Origin: Bigelowiella natans CCMP2755
Taxonomy: Eukaryota; Cercozoa; Chlorarachniophyceae
Length of the DNA stretch: 64,000 nt
NCBI GenBank assembly: GCA_000320545.1
Contig: ADNK01001434.1
Coordinates: 62,001-126,000, forward strand
Direction: 5' to 3'
Part shown: in pieces, positions 59,841 to 64,000 of the stretch
Layout: each line of letters begins with the position of its first letter
Numbering within the stretch: the first letter of the stretch is position 1
Position numbers and translations under genes: made by a program
The notes under the pieces: model-generated
Told to the model about the DNA's origin: nothing
Databases searched by the model: none
Seen by the model: only the letters and a program-made list of their open reading frames with translations

Positions 59841-62058
59841 CGTAATAGTATTTTACAAAGAAGATATGTGATGAAAATGAAAAGGTGCAACCTGCCAAAC
59901 AGTTAGGCTTTCCTATTTATGACAGAGAGGAAAGAGAAAGGGGGAGGAGAGAAGTTCTTTGTGGAAATGAGGGAGAAAAAGCAACCCATAGAAAGTAGAC
60001 CTTTATTTTTCTGTTATGCGAAGGTCGTGCTGGTGGCCATACTTGAGGCACTATTCTTCTTGCCCCTTAATCCTGCCTCTTGCGGTCGTGAATTTCTGGA
60101 ATTACGGCGTGAGCTGGCGGAAGCAACCAACGTACAGGAGCGTGACTTCTACCTCACTAAGGAGGATGGTATCGAAATTGATCCGTCTCGTAAGATATCC
60201 GCTTTCAATAACGGCTCCACAGCAGCAGAACTTGGCGTCAAGATTGGCCTGGATGTAGACGCTGTGAACGGTGTCATAGCTGCATCTGGCAAGCATGCCC
60301 GCACGATGATCCGACAGGCGCTGAAGGAGGGTGAGGGGAGCGAAAACAGTGGATACTGGCTTACGCTTTTTTTCCAAATCTCCGAGAGCCAGGCGAAAGA
60401 GCTGGTCGAGTTTGAGCTGGACGTGGAAGAAGATGGTTTTGAGGTCAATGAACAGCTGCGCATCACTGAAGTGGTAAAGGGCACCAAAGCTGAATTGCTT
60501 GGAGTTCAATGTGGATGGCGCATCATCTATATCAATGATAAACGTGTCCGCAACTTGGAGGACGCTGTCAACGCCTTCCACATTGCGCATAGAATTGATC
60601 TCTCCTACACAATTCGCTTCCGCACCGACGTTCAGAAAGTAAACGGACCTCAATATGGTACTGTTTTATCGGAGGGGAAAGGCGGGGAGGTGTTGCAAAC
60701 GGTACAAGGCCACATTACTGGTAAACAACATTCTAGCAAGATGCTCGCGGACCGCGTCAAGAGTACGAGAAATCTTTATAAGGACATCAATCAGCCTAAG
60801 TAAAGACTCACAATCTGTAACATGAAGGGGTGCCATTGTTTTGAAATTAAATATTATATAAATATATATATTTATGTATACATTATGTGTATGTATATAT
60901 AATTCCTTCGTTTGCTTCGATTGGTGCATGGCAACCTTACCCTTATCTTTTGCCTCTTTATTCTACTTCTTTAGGTACGTAATGGCGCGTAGCCTTCGGA
61001 AGCAGATGTCTAAGATGGCGCTGCTGGATACCCATAAGAAACGGTCGCATGAGATCTCTACACGGAAGCTTCGGAAGGCGAGTACATCAATTTCTTCCCT
61101 TGGATCTTCACAGCAGCAGCGGCAATCGGAGAAATCCATAGAGATGGCGGATATTACGAGTTTTCCTTCCTGTTTCTCACCTACCAACAGCAACAACGAA
61201 TTGATCATGCTCAGCCCGCGGCGTGACATTCTGGAAAGCCCAGAGTCCATAATTCTCGAAGACAACACCATGCATAGTCCCAAGTCTTTCATCTTTGAAG
61301 AAAGGAATGAAAAAGGAAAGAGGGCGGGGGGACAGCAAGGTGGCTTGAACACTAGAGAGAAGAAAGCGGGAGAAAAAGCAAACTTAGAAGATGCTGAAGG
61401 GAGGAATGAAAAAATGAAGCAGAGTAAAAAGAATGGGGATCAGGTTAGTAAATTGGGAATGAAAAAGCGGGGGGTTAGAGGGAGTCGACGCAAGGAGAAA
61501 TCTACATCGTCAACCAGGCGTCGCCGAAAGGCGAAGCTATCATCGGCTTCCACTAAGCTGCCTTCATCATCGTCGTCAAATGTGACTAGCAATATGGAAG
61601 CAGCAGGAGAAGGAGGAGCTATGGAATTCAAGCGCGCTGGAGGGCATAGATCAAACAAAAAGAAAACAGCATCCGCAAAACGAATTCGTTTCACTGACGA
61701 CGATGTTCGAGGAGCATCGGCTGTTGCCAAGCCGTTGGCGATCATTACTACTAGCCATGAGGGCCACCTAGACACAAACGAAAGTGCACTGCAAGCTGAA
61801 AATGCTCGCGATTCCCAAACTGAATCAGACAGCAGCGAACGTAAGATTGAAGTTCAACCACAGCAACGACGGCGCAAGAGGCGGGAGCAGCAACAATCTT
61901 CACCATCTAATTTCATCACTTCAGCGATCCCTGACACCTCACTTGCATCGTCTTCGTGCAGCAAAAAGAAAAGCAATGTGCCCCGAAGTGGGAAGGATGT
62001 TTCTGAAAGCTTCAAGAACGTCACTAGGGATTTTGACCACATCTCCATTGCTCTTTGA
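50663..62058 (+). CDS. Polycystin-1-like REJ/GPS membrane protein with His-rich and mucin-like repeats and PDZ-like domains
   Basis: Seventeen exons (50663-51141, 51411-52326, 52574-53062, 53290-53648, 53863-54152, 54245-54542, 54616-54916, 55126-55387, 55694-55869, 56084-56329, 56421-56952, 57169-57445, 57569-57881, 58093-59404, 59545-59756, 60024-60799, 60975-62058) give about 2,773 aa in one frame. Order: signal peptide ([17 protein letters not shown]), acidic stretch, His-rich pentapeptides, Pro/Thr/Ser mucin-like region, REJ-type Ig-like domains (about 630-1540), GPS motif ([12 protein letters not shown]...[10 protein letters not shown], about 1595-1640), then five hydrophobic helices (58141-58200, 58411-58462, 58501-58566, 59614-59680, 60024-60068). 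TM2-TM3 resemble polycystin-1; no PLAT domain or channel pore follows. Two PDZ-like repeats (about 2199-2355) with GLDVDAVNG and [12 protein letters not shown] end in a long basic Ser/Lys tail. Polycystin-1/REJ proteins act as cell-surface receptors or adhesion sensors at flagella or gamete surfaces. The donor at 53063 is a choice among several. Confidence 0.88.
50921..51141 (+). repeat. His-rich pentapeptide array (H-[SG]-H-[NSF]-P)
   Basis: About 14 tandem 15-bp units encode HSHNP-like pentapeptides in the first exon of the REJ/GPS gene, just after the signal peptide and an acidic stretch. The array ends at the CACAG|GTAC donor. Such extracellular His clusters usually bind zinc, nickel or copper ions. 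Confidence 0.95.
51460..51651 (+). repeat. Four tandem 48-bp units ([16 protein letters not shown])
   Basis: The units start at 51460, 51508, 51556 and 51604 with only C/T third-position differences. They encode a Thr/Pro-rich, probably O-glycosylated or hydroxyproline-rich stalk in the REJ/GPS protein. Confidence 0.95.
51651..52064 (+). repeat. Two tandem 207-bp units (69 codons each)
   Basis: 51651-51857 is repeated at 51858-52064, apparently without change by eye, in frame in the same exon. Each unit encodes Pro/Thr/Ser-rich sequence with Cys near the end ([12 protein letters not shown]). Near-identity suggests recent duplication or ongoing gene conversion. Confidence 0.93.
54917..55018. 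repeat. (CA)n-(GA)n microsatellite starting at a 5' splice site
   Basis: The donor AAG|GTGACACACAC begins directly in a (CA)n run (to about 54959), followed by (GA)n to 55013. It fills half of the intron 54917-55125 of the REJ/GPS gene. A (CT)n-(TG)n pair at 55502-55590 fills much of the intron two exons downstream. Confidence 0.85.
59774..59839. repeat. (CA)n-(TG)n inverted microsatellite in an intron
   Basis: (CA)n (59774-59808) is followed after one or two bases by (TG)n (59810-59839) in the intron 59757-60023 of the REJ/GPS gene. The two halves are reverse complements, so the transcript could fold into a long near-perfect hairpin. Confidence 0.9.
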
Positions 62059-63302
62059 AGATGATCATTCGCTCTCTCAATGCCCAAACACGCCTCACAT
62101 TTCCAGTTTCTTCATCTGTTCCTGTTTCAATTCGGGCTTCAATTTCACTTTTTCAGCATTGCATTGTCTAGCTGTGATGCAAGTGATGCAATTGTCAACC
62201 TAGCAATTTGAATTGCTTCCACATTCGTGAAGATCACAAGTTTGACAGTGTTGCATGTCAGGCTAGCAGGCAAAAACTGTTTGCGCCTTTGAAGTGAGTG
62301 ACACCCGAACCCAATGCGTTCGTCATCCTTGTTGCGGCGATGACGAACTCATGCGGATGTGCTCGATTTCTTCCCATGCTGGCATGCCAGCATGACTGCC
62401 AGCTCTGAATTGCAGCAACGCTTTGTGTGCATGCCAGCTAGCCAGGTAGCCAGATCACATGCTAGCATGGCAGCTGAAAGGTTCAAGATTCAAAGTTCAA
62501 GATTTCAATGTTCGCGTGCTGTGCCAACAAGCGCTCGGTGCGCGCAGCGGGCACGCAATGCGACATGGCATGCATGATTTCGCTGCCCTCATCAGCCCAT
62601 CCACTTGCATTGGCGTGCAAGCGCGCATTTCTTGTTTTCACGGAAGAATCGCCAGAAAAGGGCGGAGCAGAAGATGGGACGGAAAACGAGCCGCATCTCT
62701 TGTCGTTGGTGGAAAATCGGCTATGATGGCAGAGTCTACACCAGCTACCAGCTCCTGTTCCTCCCCTTTCTGGTTGGTCATTGATTTTTGGATGATGGCA
62801 TGACCTCTTCGGGTTGACGGAGTCTTTCATCCCTCACTGTTGAAGCAGTCTTGTTTTGAGATGTGATGATTGTGATGATGACAAAAACGGAATGTCTGCA
62901 ACATTGTTCATTGCTCGTCGTTGTCAACTTTTCAACCTGAACTTCTGCTAGGGGTTTGATGAGGATCGTGTAAAATAAAAAACATTAGAAACAAACAGCA
63001 ACGAAGAGAATGTTTCGTTACCCCTTCCTGAAGAGAATTATCAATGGATGAGAAGGGTGATGCCTTCTTCATGGAAGGATCAACAAATTCGCGTTTTTCA
63101 TTAGCTCAAGCAGAAAATCGAGTTGACACTCATGAAGTGTAAATAAGGGGAACAAAATCGAACTACCTGTTCTTATTTTTCAATGTACATTTGTTCATTT
63201 GCTACATAATGGTACTGTGTGGGATAAGGATGATTTCCTACTGCGCAATGTGTCGTTGCAGTCGTTGCTTTCATTTCATACATCAGAATCTGCTTGCCAA
63301 CA
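62059..63302. repeat. Intergenic spacer with a 20-bp perfect palindrome
   Basis: This is 3' of the REJ/GPS gene. CATGCTGGCATGCCAGCATG at 62375-62394 is a perfect palindrome, with related CATGCTAGCATGG (62459-62471) and GCCAGCTAGCCAGGTAGCC nearby. No coding similarity; the promoter of the next gene presumably lies near 63200-63300. Confidence 0.6.
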
Positions 63303-64000
63303 ATGTCCAAAAATCAACCTGCGTCGCCGAAAGCAATGAGCTTTTGGAAATCTCTTGAGAAGAAGGCACGAAACGAAGCTAAAGGTATGTCTTTCGTGTA
63401 AAAATTGGAATTTACTAATTTTCTGCCTCAGGACGTACCAGTGGCTCGAAACCTCGGTCCCGCAAGGGCACAAGATCAAGGGGGAACTTGAAAGTTGATA
63501 CAAATTTGAATGATAAAAATAAATCACAATCGATATCAGAGGAAACGTCAGATCCCAACATAGAAACGAGCTCAATTGGGTCTGGATCGCCTGGTCCATA
63601 TGACCAACTAAACCGAAGAGATTTTGTAACTACGCCGGGGGAAATTACGTCTGCTGAAGGGAAATTGTCTCAACAAATGAAAGTCGGGAAAGAGCAAAAA
63701 CCTTTGGCTCCCGACGGTTGAAGAAAATGAAGATTATTTAACCATGAAATGTTTATTTCAATTTATTTCTCATGTACTGATCAGGCATTGACAAAGACGT
63801 TCAGGAACTGATTCATTCTATGCTGAACGAACAGTATGAGAGTGCACAGACGCGGCTTGAAGATAAAGAATATCTGCAAAAGTTCTACATCCTTCTATAC
63901 ATTTTTTTAATTTAAGATGTTATATTCTAATTTTTCACAATAAGAGTGGCAATGGCAAATGCAAAGGCATCAATTGGAGATTTAACTGGGGTTGATGAGT
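63303..64000 (+). CDS. Unrecognised coiled-coil protein, 3'-partial
   Basis: Four in-phase exons are visible: 63303-63384, 63432-63716, 63785-63881 and 63945 to beyond the window end. The protein starts MSKNQPASPKAMSFWKSLEKKAR, continues with a basic then Ser/Thr-rich, probably disordered part (GSKPRSRKGTRSRGN), and enters a helical, coiled-coil-like part (VQELIHSMLNEQYESAQTRL, LQKVAMANAKASIGDL). No domain is recognised. The ATG is the first in this frame after A/T-rich DNA; an upstream non-coding exon is possible. Introns here are short (47-68 bp). Confidence 0.6.

Overview
This is nuclear DNA from a eukaryote, most likely a single-celled alga or other protist. The evidence is a recognisable U2 snRNA gene, many short spliceosomal introns (mostly GT-AG), and families such as septin, kinesin, PP2A B56, F-box, TLC, EamA/DMT and REJ-GPS. 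I cannot name the lineage; a stramenopile or chlorarachniophyte-like microalga would fit, but that is a guess. Introns and spacers are full of microsatellites: (CA)n, (TG)n, (CT)n, (TA)n, trinucleotides and poly-C. I saw no mobile element, tRNA, rRNA or CRISPR array. Most six-frame ORFs are fragments, so I built gene models by hand from splice signals, reading-frame phase and family similarity. Ten models close in frame from start to stop. All splice sites are predictions from genomic sequence alone.

Layout: partial APH-type kinase-like phosphotransferase (2-763, +); unrecognised acidic protein (1307-2042, -, possible 5' exons near 3399-3695); GGCT-like/STAND/TPR fusion of about 1,980 aa (4806-13326, +); PP2A B56 subunit (14398-17236, -); septin-like GTPase with a hydrophobic C-terminal extension (18961-22340, +); EamA/DMT transporter (23259-26743, -); F-box-like protein (27181-29600, +); Ser/Thr kinase with a KA1-like tail (31360-34828, -); U2 snRNA (35154-35336, +); F-box-like/kinesin fusion (35752-43153, +); TLC-domain membrane protein (44208-46241, -); EF-hand membrane protein (46705-49159, +); polycystin-1-like REJ/GPS protein of about 2,770 aa (50663-62058, +); and the 5' part of an unrecognised coiled-coil gene (63303-64000, +).

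The protein-coding genes almost perfectly alternate in strand, giving compact divergent promoters (0.4-1.7 kb) and convergent 3' spacers. The 3' spacers repeatedly carry short perfect palindromes built from CATG, CTAG and TGCA; the divergent spacers do not seem to. Poly-C runs often sit just upstream of 3' splice sites, apparently as the polypyrimidine tract.

No operon-like pathway links the genes. The most unusual content is domain architecture: a gamma-glutamylcyclotransferase-like domain fused to an NLR-like STAND ATPase with TPRs and possible internal membrane segments; an F-box-like segment fused to a divergent kinesin motor encoded in 27 very small exons; and a secreted/multi-pass REJ-GPS protein with a His-rich pentapeptide array, mucin-like repeats and intracellular PDZ-like domains.
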